Positions 52,586 to 62,446 of a stretch of DNA of 64,000 bases are shown here, piece after piece. The translations under genes were made by a program, and so were the position numbers. The notes beneath the pieces are model-generated. The model saw only the letters and a program-made list of their open reading frames with translations, did no database searches and was not told the DNA's origin. Where the stretch lies: contig JAFAYI010000024.1 of NCBI GenBank assembly GCA_019240475.1, positions 124,001 through 188,000 on the forward strand, given 5' to 3'. This stretch comes from Acidobacteriaceae bacterium (GTDB lineage: Bacteria > Acidobacteriota > Terriglobia > Bryobacterales > Bryobacteraceae). Each line of letters opens with the position of its first letter. The stretch's first letter is position 1.

Positions 52586-53794
52586 TCACTTCTCCAAACC
52601 TAGAACCGCCTGTAGCTTTTCGCCGAACAGAGTCGTGGGCGCCGGCCTGTTTTCGGCCCGCTTCTCGATCGCAGCCGGGCGCGCTTCGGGCGTGGGATGC
52701 GCGGTTGATTGCGCGGGCGCCGGCGAGCTCGCCGCTTTCCGCGGATCATCGGTAACCAGGGCCCCATTTTCCGTTTCCCCTTCGACGGCGCGAGTCTCCG
52801 GTTTCGGAACCAGCGCCTCGCCGCGCAGGTACCGCTGCTTGCGCAACAGCACTCGTTCGAGCGGCGCCACCCATCCGGTGAATTCGCTATCGACCAGAGG
52901 TTCGCGATTCAGCGCGTGGCGCATGGTGTCCATCTTCGAATCCAGGTTGTCCAAGTGATGCAGCAGAAGCGCCTCGGGAAAGATGGGGACTTTAGGAGAC
53001 CCGAACTCAAGCTCCCCGTGATGGCTGATGATCATGTGCTCCAGCAGCGTTCTCAGCTTCAAAGGGAAGCCGTCAATCTGTTCCACCTTCGACCCAACCA
53101 TGCGAAGCCCGATCACAATGTGGCCTAAGAGTTGACCATCCGGGCTGTATCCAAAACTACGCCCGTACGAAAGCTCTTCGAGTTTCCCGATGTCATGCAG
53201 GATTGCCCCCGCAAGCAGCAGATCCAGATCTATATCCTTGTAATTCGAAGCCGCGTAGTGGGACACCGCTGCCCGGCAAAGCGCGCAAAGCGATAGGACG
53301 TGTTCGAGTAACCCACCCCGGCAGGCGTGATGAATGGTCTTGGCCGCCGGCGCAGCCTTATACAGGCTGACCACGCGCGGATCGGAAAAGATCCCTTCCA
53401 ATAACGCGCGCAGGCGCCAATCCGCCATCCCGGCAATGATGGCCCGCAGCTCTCCGAACATTTCTTCGGGATCGCGTTCCGAGCACGGGAAGTAATCCGC
53501 AAAGTCGACCTCATGCTCCTCGAGCCGCCGCAGTTTGTGAACCGTAAATTGCGTTCGGTTTTGATAGAGCTGCAGGATTCCCTTCACCTTGACAAAGTCA
53601 TCCCGCTCAAACGTGTCCATCACCTCGGTCACGTTGTCCCACATCTTGGCTTCCATGTCGCCCGTGCGATCGCCAAGATGCAGGGTCAGGTAAGGCTCTC
53701 CGGTTCTCTTGTGCCGAACTTCCTTCGACAGCACGAGGAACTGCGCAGTCACAACCTCGTTAGGCGCGAGGCTGCCGATATACGGCGACTTCAT
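52586..53794 (-). CDS. 3'-5' exoribonuclease of the YhaM family (OB-fold plus HD domain)
   Basis: The 402-residue protein has an N-terminal OB-fold nucleic-acid-binding domain (residues 15-105, E-P-Y-L-T-L-H-L-G-D-R-T-G). An HD domain follows with H-A-C-R-G-G-L-L-E-H-V-L-S and I-L-H-D-I-G-K-L-E-E-L, where the conserved His-Asp pair binds a divalent metal. The C-terminal 70 residues are Ala/Pro-rich and not conserved. The matching B. subtilis enzyme trims short RNA and DNA. It follows the SurA-like gene by 7 bases and precedes the SRP RNA gene. Confidence 0.92.
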   Translation of the reverse strand: MKSPYIGSLAPNEVVTAQFLVLSKEVRHKRTGEPYLTLHLGDRTGDMEAKMWDNVTEVMDTFERDDFVKVKGILQLYQNRTQFTVHKLRRLEEHEVDFADYFPCSERDPEEMFGELRAIIAGMADWRLRALLEGIFSDPRVVSLYKAAPAAKTIHHACRGGLLEHVLSLCALCRAAVSHYAASNYKDIDLDLLLAGAILHDIGKLEELSYGRSFGYSPDGQLLGHIVIGLRMVGSKVEQIDGFPLKLRTLLEHMIISHHGELEFGSPKVPIFPEALLLHHLDNLDSKMDTMRHALNREPLVDSEFTGWVAPLERVLLRKQRYLRGEALVPKPETRAVEGETENGALVTDDPRKAASSPAPAQSTAHPTPEARPAAIEKRAENRPAPTTLFGEKLQAVLGLEK

Positions 53795-53801
53795 ATAAGT
53801 G

Positions 53802-54947
53802 TCAGCGAGAAGCGCTCTTTCCCGTAACGGTCGTCTCGGTTCCCGGAATGGGGATCAGCCACAGCAGCCGCTTGTGGCGCGTCTTTTGTTCTACTTCGGC
53901 CTTGGTTACCGTTTCGGGTTTGAGTGTAACCGGATCCTGCCAGGCCGTACTCTGGCCGGAGGCCGCGCCCGTATCGACGTATCCGGGCTTGATCTGCAGA
54001 AAAGCCTGCTTGCGAAGCTGCGTCAGGTATTCGCGCACTTTGGGCTGCATCTTGGGCCCGTACAGCATATTTTCGATTTCGCTCCTAACGTCGGCAAGCG
54101 GCGCCAATCCGGCCTTCGTGTGATCGTCCACTTTCAAAACTTCGAAGCCCGTGGCGATGCGGATCGGCAAAGTGACGGCGCCTTTCGGCAGCGTCCAAAC
54201 CGTGTCTTCCAGGCTCTTCATTAATTCGCCCTTCTTATATCCGCCCAGCGCGCCGCCCTCTTTGGCGGTGGTCGCATCGGAATTATCTCGCGCCAGATCG
54301 GAAAAGCGCTCGCCCCTCTTCGCTTCTTCGGAAATCTGCCTGGCCTTTTTCTCGGCCGCGGCTATGCCGGCCGCGTCCTTGCCTTCCGTCGAGATCAGGA
54401 TCTCGCTCACGTAAACCTTCTCTTCGCGCACGAACTCCTGCTTGTGCGCGTTATAGAAATCTTCGATTTCCTTTTGAGTGATGTTAATGTGCCGGCCGAC
54501 TTCCTCGCCGATCACCTCTCGCGTCAAAAATTGATTCTTGGTTTCTTGCAGGAAATCTTCGTAGCTCATACCCGATTGCTGCCGCACATACTCGTGAAAC
54601 TTATCGGGATCCGTCAAACTCGATTGCCGCTGCAAGTTCGCCATGTACTTGCTGACGTCGGAATCCACGTTGACATTCAGCTCTTTGCCTTTTTGAATGA
54701 GAAGCAGCTCATCGATTCGGTCGCGCAGAATGTCCTTCTCGCGTTTACTGAATTCCTGCTGAAACTGAGCGCCATTGGCGCCTTGTTGCTTCAATTCCGC
54801 ACCCAGCTCTCGCGTGAACTTCTGCAGCTCGTCCTGGCTGACAATGTCGCCATTCACGCGCGCCACCACCTGGTCGATCACAGCCACGTCGTCCGCGGCC
54901 AAACATAAAGAGGCAAGCATGAGCCCCGCGACACACGTAAACTTCAT
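53802..54947 (-). CDS. SurA/PpiC-like periplasmic peptidyl-prolyl isomerase
   Basis: The 381-residue chaperone has a signal peptide (K-F-T-C-V-A-G-L-M-L-A-S-L-C-L-A), a SurA N-terminal helical domain (about 25-150, D-Q-V-V-A-R-V-N-G-D-I-V-S), and a parvulin domain (about 180-275, V-Y-V-S-E-I-L-I-S-T-E-G-K ... F-S-D-L-A-R-D-N-S-D-A, G-G-A-L-G-G-Y-K-K-G-E-L). It should fold outer-membrane proteins, fitting the many TonB receptors here. I use the ATG at 54947, which has AGGA 6 bases upstream; the ATG at 54968 is an alternative. It lies in the same direction as the DUF4175 gene, 65 bases away. Confidence 0.93.
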   Translation of the reverse strand: MKFTCVAGLMLASLCLAADDVAVIDQVVARVNGDIVSQDELQKFTRELGAELKQQGANGAQFQQEFSKREKDILRDRIDELLLIQKGKELNVNVDSDVSKYMANLQRQSSLTDPDKFHEYVRQQSGMSYEDFLQETKNQFLTREVIGEEVGRHINITQKEIEDFYNAHKQEFVREEKVYVSEILISTEGKDAAGIAAAEKKARQISEEAKRGERFSDLARDNSDATTAKEGGALGGYKKGELMKSLEDTVWTLPKGAVTLPIRIATGFEVLKVDDHTKAGLAPLADVRSEIENMLYGPKMQPKVREYLTQLRKQAFLQIKPGYVDTGAASGQSTAWQDPVTLKPETVTKAEVEQKTRHKRLLWLIPIPGTETTVTGKSASR

Positions 54948-55012
54948 AGGTTTCCTGATAACTTTCATTATTGCAAGACCCAGGCGCTCAGCCGCGACCG
55001 GCTCGACATCTT

Positions 55013-58000
55013 TTATTGACTGAGCTTCCGGAAGTATTCAGCCACCGCGTCCCTATACTTTTCCGGGGCCGATTCCACCGACCCGCTGCGCGCGCCGCGG
55101 ATCTGCTGCTGAGTCACCCGCCGGTTGAGTTCCGCTTCGAGGCGTTCCAGGCTCGCAACCGCATCCCGGCCGATGCGGCCATCGAGAAGGGATTGGTCGG
55201 CCCGGGACAGGTTGTAAAGAAATCCTAGCGTTCCGTTGATCGTGCCGAACAACTCACGGTCTTGCGGGCTCAACTCTCCCCTCAGCCCTGAGAGTTCATC
55301 GATCGCCTCGCGCACATCTTGCCTACCCACCGCCGGACGGCCGTCTCTCGACGCGCCGAGGCCTCTGGCCGGCTGACCTTCATCCCGCTCTTGCTCGCGT
55401 TCCAACGCCTCGCGCAGATTTCGAACTTGCGACAGGGCCTGAACGGCTTTGTCGGTCTGCGTGTTCGGCCCATTAGCGGCACCGGAATTCAGAGCCTGCT
55501 CCGTATCCCGCAAATCGCGGCTGAGCTGCTCAACTCCCGCTGTCACGCTGTCCTCCATTTCGAGGTTGCGGTTGCCGTAGCCTTGCCTGATCCACTCGGC
55601 ATCCTTCTGCATGCGGAGAGCGAGTTCCTTCTGTTCCGCTTCGGAAAGCGCCTTGCGCAACTTCGAAGCGGCCCCCGGCTGATTTGCCGCCATATTTTCC
55701 TCCTGTTGCCGCATCTGGCGTTCGAGTTGTTCAAGCTGCTGCGCAAGTCTTTCTTTCTCGGCGGCGAGCGCCTTTTCCTGTTCCGTTGCCAGACGCGGCG
55801 CCGGCAGGGGCTGCCACAGGCGGCGCCGATAACTATACGGCCAGCGCGGGCTGTTCGGGTCATCCATCTCGGGCATCGCACCCGAATCCGGGTTCCCGGC
55901 GCCCATGCTGGATGACATTTCTTTGCCGTCGCGGCCGCCCCGCATTGGCGCGCTATACATCAACTTCCGGCGACTCGCCAATTCCCTCTGCTCTTCCGCC
56001 AGTTGCCGCGCCCGCTGCGACATCTCGCCGATCGAACTCCCCGCCTGCTGATGCAGCATGCTGTTCAGCGCGTTCTGCGCGTCCGCAAGCTGCGATTCGG
56101 CACGTTGTTCCGCGGTGCGGTCGTGTTCGCTTACCGCTTTCCGCATCTCTTCTTCCGCGCGCTGCAACGCATTGGCGGCCTGGCGAATGGCGCTGGCCAT
56201 TTGGCGGGATTGCTCATCCTGCTTCGCTCCGTTTTGGGCGCGCGTCCCTTGCCTCGACCCCTGCATGGACCCGCTGGACGCACTCTGCTGCCCGTCTTGC
56301 GAGGAGCTGGATTGCTGGTCGTTTGACGAATTGCTTTGCGAGTTCTGCGCCAGTTGCTGCATCTGACGGCGAAGTTCTTCGGCCTCCCGCCGCAGCTGCT
56401 CTTCCTGCCAACGTTGCTCGAGCGGCTGCTGTTGCGACGATTGCGCCGCAAGCTCCTGTTGCCTTCGGGCAAGCGTCTGCAGGCGTTCGAACGCGTCGTC
56501 GATGGCCTTCTGCTGGTCGCTTGCCGCCGACGCCGATTGCCCGGTCTCGTATTGGTTCTTCGACGTATCCAGTTCCAAGTCGAACATGCGCGCCAGGTCG
56601 CGTTGCGCGCCGCTTCCCATGCCGCCGCCGTTCATGGAGCCGAATGCCACTTGAATATCGCGGAAAAGCGCATCGGCTCGAAGCAGCGATTGCAGCGCCT
56701 TCTGCTCGGGCGGCAGAGCATCGCGCCATTTGCCGGGTTTCAGTTCGCCCACCGCTTCCCCCATCTGGGAAGAGGCCTGCGTCATCAGTCTTGAAAATTC
56801 CTCGAATTGCGCGTTGGTCGACGACAGATCGCGATTGGCCATCCGCTCGGCGAGCGCCCGCGCCTGCTCGCCCAGCTTCGACTCCAAGTCGGATAAGAAG
56901 CGCGCGTGCTCCTTCAGAGTCGCGGGATTCGGATCGGCATCCCTCGTCTCGTTCCAAGTCGCTGCAATAATCTGTTTCTGCCGTTCGGAGATGTTGTTAT
57001 CGTCCTGGCCTCCGCCTCCCATGCCCATGCCGCCCGCCTGTTGCGATTGCGAAAATTTGAAATCGAACGGCTCCGCCTGGGCGAACATCATGTCAGTCCG
57101 CGAAGTCGTATTGGCGTCTCGCGCCGTAGCATAGAAACTGACTAAGTCGCCCGGCTGCACTTTGAGATTCTCGAAGTACAACGTCGTCCCGCCCTGCGCT
57201 TCTTTCGCGCCCTTCGATTTTAGTAACGGAACGACCTGCTCGGGTCCGCCGTTTACAGAGTAGCGAAGCTCCAGACCCTCGACTCCGAAATCGTCCGAGG
57301 CGTCCACCGTCACGGGTACTTCTTCAATCGGACTCACGTGCGGGTCGCGTCCGGGCCGCAAAATGCGAACCGACGGGGGTTCGTCCTTCTTGGCCTCGAT
57401 GAAATAATCGTCGCTCAGCCGGATGCTTTCGCCGTCATCGAGCGCGGCCACGTGATAGGCGCCGTCTTTGCTGACCGCCAGACGCGCGCTTAGCCAGTTG
57501 CCCTGGCCTCGCTCCAACGGAACTTTGTTCCCGTTTTCAAGGGCCAGAAAACCGTGTTCGAGCGGTTTGTCGGTGAGAACCGAGACGTCCGCCTGCGTCC
57601 CCTGCACGGCGCGAATATCCCCTCCAGGGTCCTGCACCACTTCCGGGAGCTTCAGCGCGGAAGGGAAATGCAGAGCAACGCGCACGCGCTCGACCCCCGG
57701 CAGATCCTTGACGCCGAGCGTGAAGTGCTTCGATTGCGCAGCGTCGGCTTGCACGTAGTATTCAACAGGATCGGCAAGACCAGCAAACAGGAACTGGTAT
57801 CCGTTGCCGCTTCGCTGCGCCTGCATGGGAGTCTGTTCCCACTTCGCGGCGCCGCCATAGCGGGCATGCAAGATCACCTGGCGCGCCGAGAACCCGAACA
57901 GTTGAGCCGTAATCATCTGATCGGATTTACGCCGCACAGTCTTATCGCCGGGCGACACGGAGATGTCGTAGAGTGGACGCCTGCCCATATTGGCGCTGCC

Positions 58001-58522
58001 GGTCCAGAGCAGCGACGCGCCGTATCCCCAATATCCGGGACCTGCCGCAATCATCCACACCAGAAGGGCCGCCGCAACCGCCGCCGCGCCGGCCGAAAGA
58101 AGCATAGATTGCGTGGAAGCAAGCGGCTTTGTGTTGTGCTCACGCGCAATCCGCAGCGCGTCTTCAGCCACAATTTCGGTAAACGGATTTGCCTCGTCCG
58201 GCCGGTCCGCGACTGTCATCAGCCGCTGTTGCAGTTCGGGAACCGCTTCCTCCACCATGCGCGTAACCCGCCAGCGGCTCAGGCGATAAAGCGGCAGCGC
58301 CAGAGCGAATGAAATCGCGGCCGCCAGCGCCGCATAGAGCAATATGCGCAGCGGCATCACAACACCTGCCGCGAACTGATAGCGGTTGCCGATCCATACC
58401 AGAACGGCCGTGAGAACGAGCGCAAAACCCGCAACAACCGCCGCGCCGCGCGAGGCGGCAACCAGACGAAGCCGCGCCTCCAGGCGGGCGAGATATGCGT
58501 TGAGTTCCTGAAGCGCTGTCAT
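55013..58522 (-). CDS. DUF4175-family large membrane protein
   Basis: The 1169-residue protein (start ATG 58522, overlapping the BatA stop by 4 bases) has N-terminal membrane helices at about residues 25-45 and 55-80 and another at about 145. A large beta-rich periplasmic region follows (residues 185-480, D-I-S-V-S-P-G-D-K-T-V-R, R-I-L-R-P-G-R-D-P), and then about 500 residues of Gln/Arg/Glu-rich coiled coil (R-Q-Q-E-L-A-A-Q-S-S-Q-Q-Q). This is the DUF4175 pattern of MoxR/VWA clusters. Its biochemical role is unknown; it may act as a scaffold for the cluster. Confidence 0.88.
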   Translation of the reverse strand: MTALQELNAYLARLEARLRLVAASRGAAVVAGFALVLTAVLVWIGNRYQFAAGVVMPLRILLYAALAAAISFALALPLYRLSRWRVTRMVEEAVPELQQRLMTVADRPDEANPFTEIVAEDALRIAREHNTKPLASTQSMLLSAGAAAVAAALLVWMIAAGPGYWGYGASLLWTGSANMGRRPLYDISVSPGDKTVRRKSDQMITAQLFGFSARQVILHARYGGAAKWEQTPMQAQRSGNGYQFLFAGLADPVEYYVQADAAQSKHFTLGVKDLPGVERVRVALHFPSALKLPEVVQDPGGDIRAVQGTQADVSVLTDKPLEHGFLALENGNKVPLERGQGNWLSARLAVSKDGAYHVAALDDGESIRLSDDYFIEAKKDEPPSVRILRPGRDPHVSPIEEVPVTVDASDDFGVEGLELRYSVNGGPEQVVPLLKSKGAKEAQGGTTLYFENLKVQPGDLVSFYATARDANTTSRTDMMFAQAEPFDFKFSQSQQAGGMGMGGGGQDDNNISERQKQIIAATWNETRDADPNPATLKEHARFLSDLESKLGEQARALAERMANRDLSSTNAQFEEFSRLMTQASSQMGEAVGELKPGKWRDALPPEQKALQSLLRADALFRDIQVAFGSMNGGGMGSGAQRDLARMFDLELDTSKNQYETGQSASAASDQQKAIDDAFERLQTLARRQQELAAQSSQQQPLEQRWQEEQLRREAEELRRQMQQLAQNSQSNSSNDQQSSSSQDGQQSASSGSMQGSRQGTRAQNGAKQDEQSRQMASAIRQAANALQRAEEEMRKAVSEHDRTAEQRAESQLADAQNALNSMLHQQAGSSIGEMSQRARQLAEEQRELASRRKLMYSAPMRGGRDGKEMSSSMGAGNPDSGAMPEMDDPNSPRWPYSYRRRLWQPLPAPRLATEQEKALAAEKERLAQQLEQLERQMRQQEENMAANQPGAASKLRKALSEAEQKELALRMQKDAEWIRQGYGNRNLEMEDSVTAGVEQLSRDLRDTEQALNSGAANGPNTQTDKAVQALSQVRNLREALEREQERDEGQPARGLGASRDGRPAVGRQDVREAIDELSGLRGELSPQDRELFGTINGTLGFLYNLSRADQSLLDGRIGRDAVASLERLEAELNRRVTQQQIRGARSGSVESAPEKYRDAVAEYFRKLSQ

Positions 58523-60507
58523 GCCGCCTGCCTTTCTTGCCGCAAGTACCGGCTCCCAAACATAGATTCCGCCAGCGCCGCGGCCAGCACCAGCAGCAGC
58601 GCATAACGCCATAGGCTCCGGGGCTCGCTCTGGCGTTCCGCGCCGGAGGGCTGAGCGCCCGTCGTCGTATCTCCAGTATTGCGCCAAAGCGCCAGGGTTT
58701 CGGCTGGAATAGTCGTGAGGTCGCTTTCGCGCCGGTCAGCATTTACCGCAATGGGCGTTCGCCTTCCATCTGCCCGCTGTATTTCGTAGTAGCCGGCTCG
58801 CGCCAGCTCAAAGGTCAGAGCCTGCGCGCCTTCCTTGATTGACAGCTCATGCCGCCCGTCCGGCCCTATGACATCCGCCGCCGTTCCCTTCTCGCGGGTG
58901 CGCCTTAACGCTACCGGCGTTCCTGCCGTTACGCTCGATGGCGTCTCTTCGCCTCCGGCCAGATAGCGCCCCATCTGCGCCACAAACGGCACGAACGAAG
59001 CGTGCAAAGCAAAATCGTTCCCAGAGTTGTCAAGGCTGGATGTAAAAATCAGTAAGCGCCCTTCGCCGATCGATTCCTCAACCAGCAGCGGCGATCCGTC
59101 AGCCAGCTTCGCCAACACCCGGGCGCCGGTTTTCGGCTGGAGTCGCATCCAATCGAACACCTGCACGTTATCGAGATGCGCCACTCCGGCCAGCGCTGCA
59201 TGTTGCGCGTCCAGGAATCCGACGCCTTCCGCCTGGCGTTGTTCGGTGAAACGCTCGCCTGAGATCGGCACTCGCCCGTGGGATGCGCTCCTCTGGCCCA
59301 ACGCGACGAGTACCGCGCCGCCCCGTCGTACATAGTCTTCGAGCGCGCGATTCAACGTGTCGCCCGGATCTCCGACATCGCTTAGAACAACGTAGGCAAA
59401 CCTGGCAAAGTCCTCCCGCGAAGCGAGTTCTATCGCTTCGGAATCCACTGTCAGTCCGGTATCGGAGGCCGATTCGAGGGCGGACTTATAAAAGAAAGCC
59501 TGCTGCGGCCTTCCTCCGGCGTATAGAAGAAGGACCCTGCGCGGATCGGATCGCTCGACTGAAAAAGCGAACGAATCGTCATTCGGCAGCTTATCGCCTG
59601 GTTGCATGCGAACCTCGCCGCGGTGCGCGCCATAGGGCACCCCAAAGGACAAAAATTCGACCTGGGCGCGTCCGTTCGCCGGAATTGAAACTTCCTGGGT
59701 GGCGATCGTCTTACCATCCAGCACCAGCGATACGCGTTTCGTGGCGCCCAGTGTGCGCCATCCCGCCAACGAAGCCGTCACACGCGTGTTCTTCTCGCCG
59801 TACACGCGCGCGGGCGCCGTCACGTTTTCCACCGCCCAGTTCGGCGCATCGGATTTACCAGCCTGGTGCAGCGAAAGCGACGTATGCGGCCCCATCTGCA
59901 GATCGCGAAAGGCGGGCGGCAGAGAGGACTGCTGCATATCGCTGATAAGATGCACATCGAGGTCCATGCCGCTCGATTGGCTGAGCACGCGCATGGCGCG
60001 AGCCACTTCCCCAAACGAGCTCGCCAGATCTCCGGGCTGAACCGAATCCACCGCGGCTCTCAGCACGCCCGAATCGGCCTCCGGCTGCGTCAGGTTTTCG
60101 ACATGTGAATCGAAGGCGGCGACCTGCCCGAAGTCCTGCCCATGCAACCCGTCGATAATGCGATTCGCCTCGGCTTTCGCTTGTTGCATGCGACCCTCGT
60201 AGCGCATGCTGAAAGACCGATCAATTGCTATAACCGTCAGCTTACGATGCCCGCCAATTGTTTCCGTACGCCATATGAAAGGATTCGCAAAGGCGACCGC
60301 CAATAACGCCAGGAGAGCGATTCGCAACGCCAGTAATGCAAGGTAGCGCAAGCGCCGGTGCTTCACCGAGCTCTGCAAGCGCCGTTCAAAGAACATCACC
60401 GAACTGAAGGGTTGCGGCTCGCGTTTATACTGCCGCAGGAGATGAAGCCACAGGGGCAGCGCCACGGCGCCGGCGGCGGCTAAAAACCAGGGTGAAAGGA
60501 AGCCCAT
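58519..60507 (-). CDS. BatA/VWA-type membrane protein
   Basis: The 662-residue protein has the BatA N-terminal domain (M-G-F-L-S-P-W-F-L-A-A-A-G-A-V-A-L-P-L-W-L-H-L-L and A-L-L-A-L-R-I-A-L-L-A-L-L-A-V-A-F-A-N-P). A von Willebrand A-like domain follows (about 90-290) with V-I-A-I-D-R-S-F-S-M-R at the metal site, where the usual D-x-S-x-S appears as D-R-S-F-S. A long periplasmic region and a C-terminal membrane helix (W-R-Y-A-L-L-L-V-L-A-A-A-L-A) complete it. It lies directly against the DUF58 gene (the TAA and ATG touch) and overlaps DUF4175 by 4 bases. It probably works with the MoxR ATPase. Confidence 0.9.
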   Translation of the reverse strand: MGFLSPWFLAAAGAVALPLWLHLLRQYKREPQPFSSVMFFERRLQSSVKHRRLRYLALLALRIALLALLAVAFANPFIWRTETIGGHRKLTVIAIDRSFSMRYEGRMQQAKAEANRIIDGLHGQDFGQVAAFDSHVENLTQPEADSGVLRAAVDSVQPGDLASSFGEVARAMRVLSQSSGMDLDVHLISDMQQSSLPPAFRDLQMGPHTSLSLHQAGKSDAPNWAVENVTAPARVYGEKNTRVTASLAGWRTLGATKRVSLVLDGKTIATQEVSIPANGRAQVEFLSFGVPYGAHRGEVRMQPGDKLPNDDSFAFSVERSDPRRVLLLYAGGRPQQAFFYKSALESASDTGLTVDSEAIELASREDFARFAYVVLSDVGDPGDTLNRALEDYVRRGGAVLVALGQRSASHGRVPISGERFTEQRQAEGVGFLDAQHAALAGVAHLDNVQVFDWMRLQPKTGARVLAKLADGSPLLVEESIGEGRLLIFTSSLDNSGNDFALHASFVPFVAQMGRYLAGGEETPSSVTAGTPVALRRTREKGTAADVIGPDGRHELSIKEGAQALTFELARAGYYEIQRADGRRTPIAVNADRRESDLTTIPAETLALWRNTGDTTTGAQPSGAERQSEPRSLWRYALLLVLAAALAESMFGSRYLRQERQAA

Positions 60508-61407
60508 TTAGATTCTCCCCTGGCGGATGGTGAAGTATTCGCGTAATGCCCCATCGAGAGGCCGGTCTGCCCGCAGCAGAAAATAATCGAGGCCCGCGGC
60601 TTGCGCCTTCCCACGCAACTCTTCGACATGCGCGCCAATTCTTTCCCGATACTCGGTTCGCGCATACTCGGCCGACGCTTCAATGGCTTCCCCGGTTTCC
60701 ATGTCGATCAGCAGCGCCGGGCCGCCCAGCTTCGGATCCAACTCGCGCGGGTCGAGCACATGGAAGAGCACAACTTCGTTGCCACGAAAGCGCAAGGGCT
60801 CGATTGTCTCAACAAGTTTGCCGGGCTGCTCGAAGAAGTCCGAGATGAGCACTGTAATGCCGCGCGTTTTCAGAAACTGTTGCAATTCGAAAAAAGGCCG
60901 CCGGAAATCCGTGCGGCGGCCAAGCTCCGCCCGGTCGATACCATGCAGCAGGCGCAGTAGCTGTCCCTGGCGCGCGGACGGCCGGATGAAATTCGCCACA
61001 TCGTCGTGGAAGACAATCAGCCCGGCGCTATCGCGCTGCAGATGCGCCAGGTATACAAGCGCCGAAGCCAGGTATTTCGAGTAGTCGAACTTGCGCAACG
61101 GGCCCGAACCAAATCCCATGCTGGCGCTCGCGTCCAGCAAGACCATCAGCGCCGTATTCGTTTCACCGCGATAACGCTTCAAATACGCCTTCTCGGTCCT
61201 CGCGAATACGTTCCAATCCACGTGCCGCAAATCGTCGCCTGGCGTGTAGGCCCGATACTCCGCGAATTCCTGGCTGAATCCAAAATCAGGCGAGCGATGC
61301 AGGCCCGCAATGAAGCCGTCCACCACTGTCTTCGCGACCAGATCGAGGCCCGAGATCCCGGCCAGCACCGCGGGATCGAGAAAACGGTTTTGAACTTCCG
61401 CCGGCAT
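60508..61407 (-). CDS. DUF58 domain protein (MoxR partner)
   Basis: The 299-residue protein has the DUF58 core: D-F-G-F-S-Q-E-F-A-E-Y-R-x-Y-T-P-G-D-D-L-R-H-V-D-W-N-V-F-A-R-T, then L-M-V-L-L-D-A-S-A-S-M with the D-x-S-x-S metal-binding motif, and H-V-L-D-P-R-E-L-D. It is a soluble protein of the MoxR/VWA group that presumably receives work from the ATPase upstream. I start at the ATG at 61407 because the TTG at 61440 lies inside the MoxR gene. Confidence 0.93.
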   Translation of the reverse strand: MPAEVQNRFLDPAVLAGISGLDLVAKTVVDGFIAGLHRSPDFGFSQEFAEYRAYTPGDDLRHVDWNVFARTEKAYLKRYRGETNTALMVLLDASASMGFGSGPLRKFDYSKYLASALVYLAHLQRDSAGLIVFHDDVANFIRPSARQGQLLRLLHGIDRAELGRRTDFRRPFFELQQFLKTRGITVLISDFFEQPGKLVETIEPLRFRGNEVVLFHVLDPRELDPKLGGPALLIDMETGEAIEASAEYARTEYRERIGAHVEELRGKAQAAGLDYFLLRADRPLDGALREYFTIRQGRI

Positions 61408-61415
61408 GGCAAGCG

Positions 61416-62444
61416 CTAGGCTCGGGGCGCCGCCTTCCAATCAAGCAGCCGCTTTAGAATCGCATCCGTATCCAGGCGATCCGACTCGGCATGGAAGTTG
61501 AGCAGCACGCGATGCCGCATGATCGGCGTCACCAGCGCCCGAATGTCCTCGTAGGCAACGTGGAAGCGCCCGTGCATCAAGGCCCGCGCCTTTCCCGCCA
61601 ACACCAGGAATTGAGCCGCGCGCACGCTCGCGCCGAAGTTTACATACTTCTTGATAAAATCCGGCGCCTCGCCGTTCTCTCCGGGCCTGGTGGCCCGCAC
61701 CAACTCGATCGCATGCCGCGCGACCCCTTCCGCAACGGGGGTCATCCGCACCAGCTTTTGGAATTCGAGGATCTCTTCTCCGTTCGTGACGATCTCGGCC
61801 TCCGCCGTCGCAGTTGTGGTCGTCAAATCCACAACCGTCAACTCTTCGTCGGCGTTCAAGTAACCGAGCACCGCGTTAAAGAGGAAGCGATCGAGCTGTG
61901 CTTCGGGCAGCGGATAGGTGCCTTCGAGTTCAATCGGATTCTGGGTCGCCAGCACGAAAAACGGCGGCTCGATTCGATACTGGCGCCCGCGCACCGTGCA
62001 CGATAACTCCTGCATGCTCTCCAGCAGCGCGGATTGCGTCTTGGGCGGCGTCCGATTGATCTCATCGGCGAGCAGCACGTTCGCAAAAATCGGACCCGGC
62101 ACGAAGGTCCACCCGCGCCGCCCGCTCGCCGGATCTTCATCGATAATGTCGGTCCCCGTGATATCGGAAGGCATCAGGTCCGGAGTGAATTGAATGCGGT
62201 TGAACTTAAGCCCGAGCGTGCGCGCCATGGTTCGCACCAATAGCGTCTTCGCGGTCCCGGGCAAGCCCGTCAGCAGGCAATGGCCGCCGACGAAAATGGA
62301 AATGAGGATGTTCTCGATCACCTCATCCTGGCCCACTATCGCCTTGTGAACTTCGCGCTTAATCGCGGCCTGTACATCTTGGAACCGCCGCACCCGTGCT
62401 TTCACTTCAGCGGTATCGGTGGACGGTAAAGTGATGGTCGACAT
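61416..62444 (-). CDS. MoxR-family AAA+ ATPase
   Basis: The 342-residue ATPase has Walker A G-L-P-G-T-A-K-T at residues 60-67, Walker B V-L-L-A-D-E-I-N-R-T-P-P-K-T-Q-S-A-L-L-E, a sensor-type A-T-Q-N-P-I-E-L-E-G-T-Y-P-L-P-E-A-Q-L-D-R-F, and an R-finger-like region. MoxR proteins assist maturation of partner complexes and stress tolerance, usually with DUF58 and VWA partners, as here. It lies 2 bases from the TPR/protease gene upstream and 8 bases from the DUF58 gene. Confidence 0.95.
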   Translation of the reverse strand: MSTITLPSTDTAEVKARVRRFQDVQAAIKREVHKAIVGQDEVIENILISIFVGGHCLLTGLPGTAKTLLVRTMARTLGLKFNRIQFTPDLMPSDITGTDIIDEDPASGRRGWTFVPGPIFANVLLADEINRTPPKTQSALLESMQELSCTVRGRQYRIEPPFFVLATQNPIELEGTYPLPEAQLDRFLFNAVLGYLNADEELTVVDLTTTTATAEAEIVTNGEEILEFQKLVRMTPVAEGVARHAIELVRATRPGENGEAPDFIKKYVNFGASVRAAQFLVLAGKARALMHGRFHVAYEDIRALVTPIMRHRVLLNFHAESDRLDTDAILKRLLDWKAAPRA

Positions 62445-62446
62445 GG

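Noticed and set aside
58523..58687. N-terminal extension of the DUF4175 protein
   Set aside because: It lies inside the BatA gene in another frame, and the ATG at 58522 overlaps its stop by 4 bases, a standard coupling arrangement.
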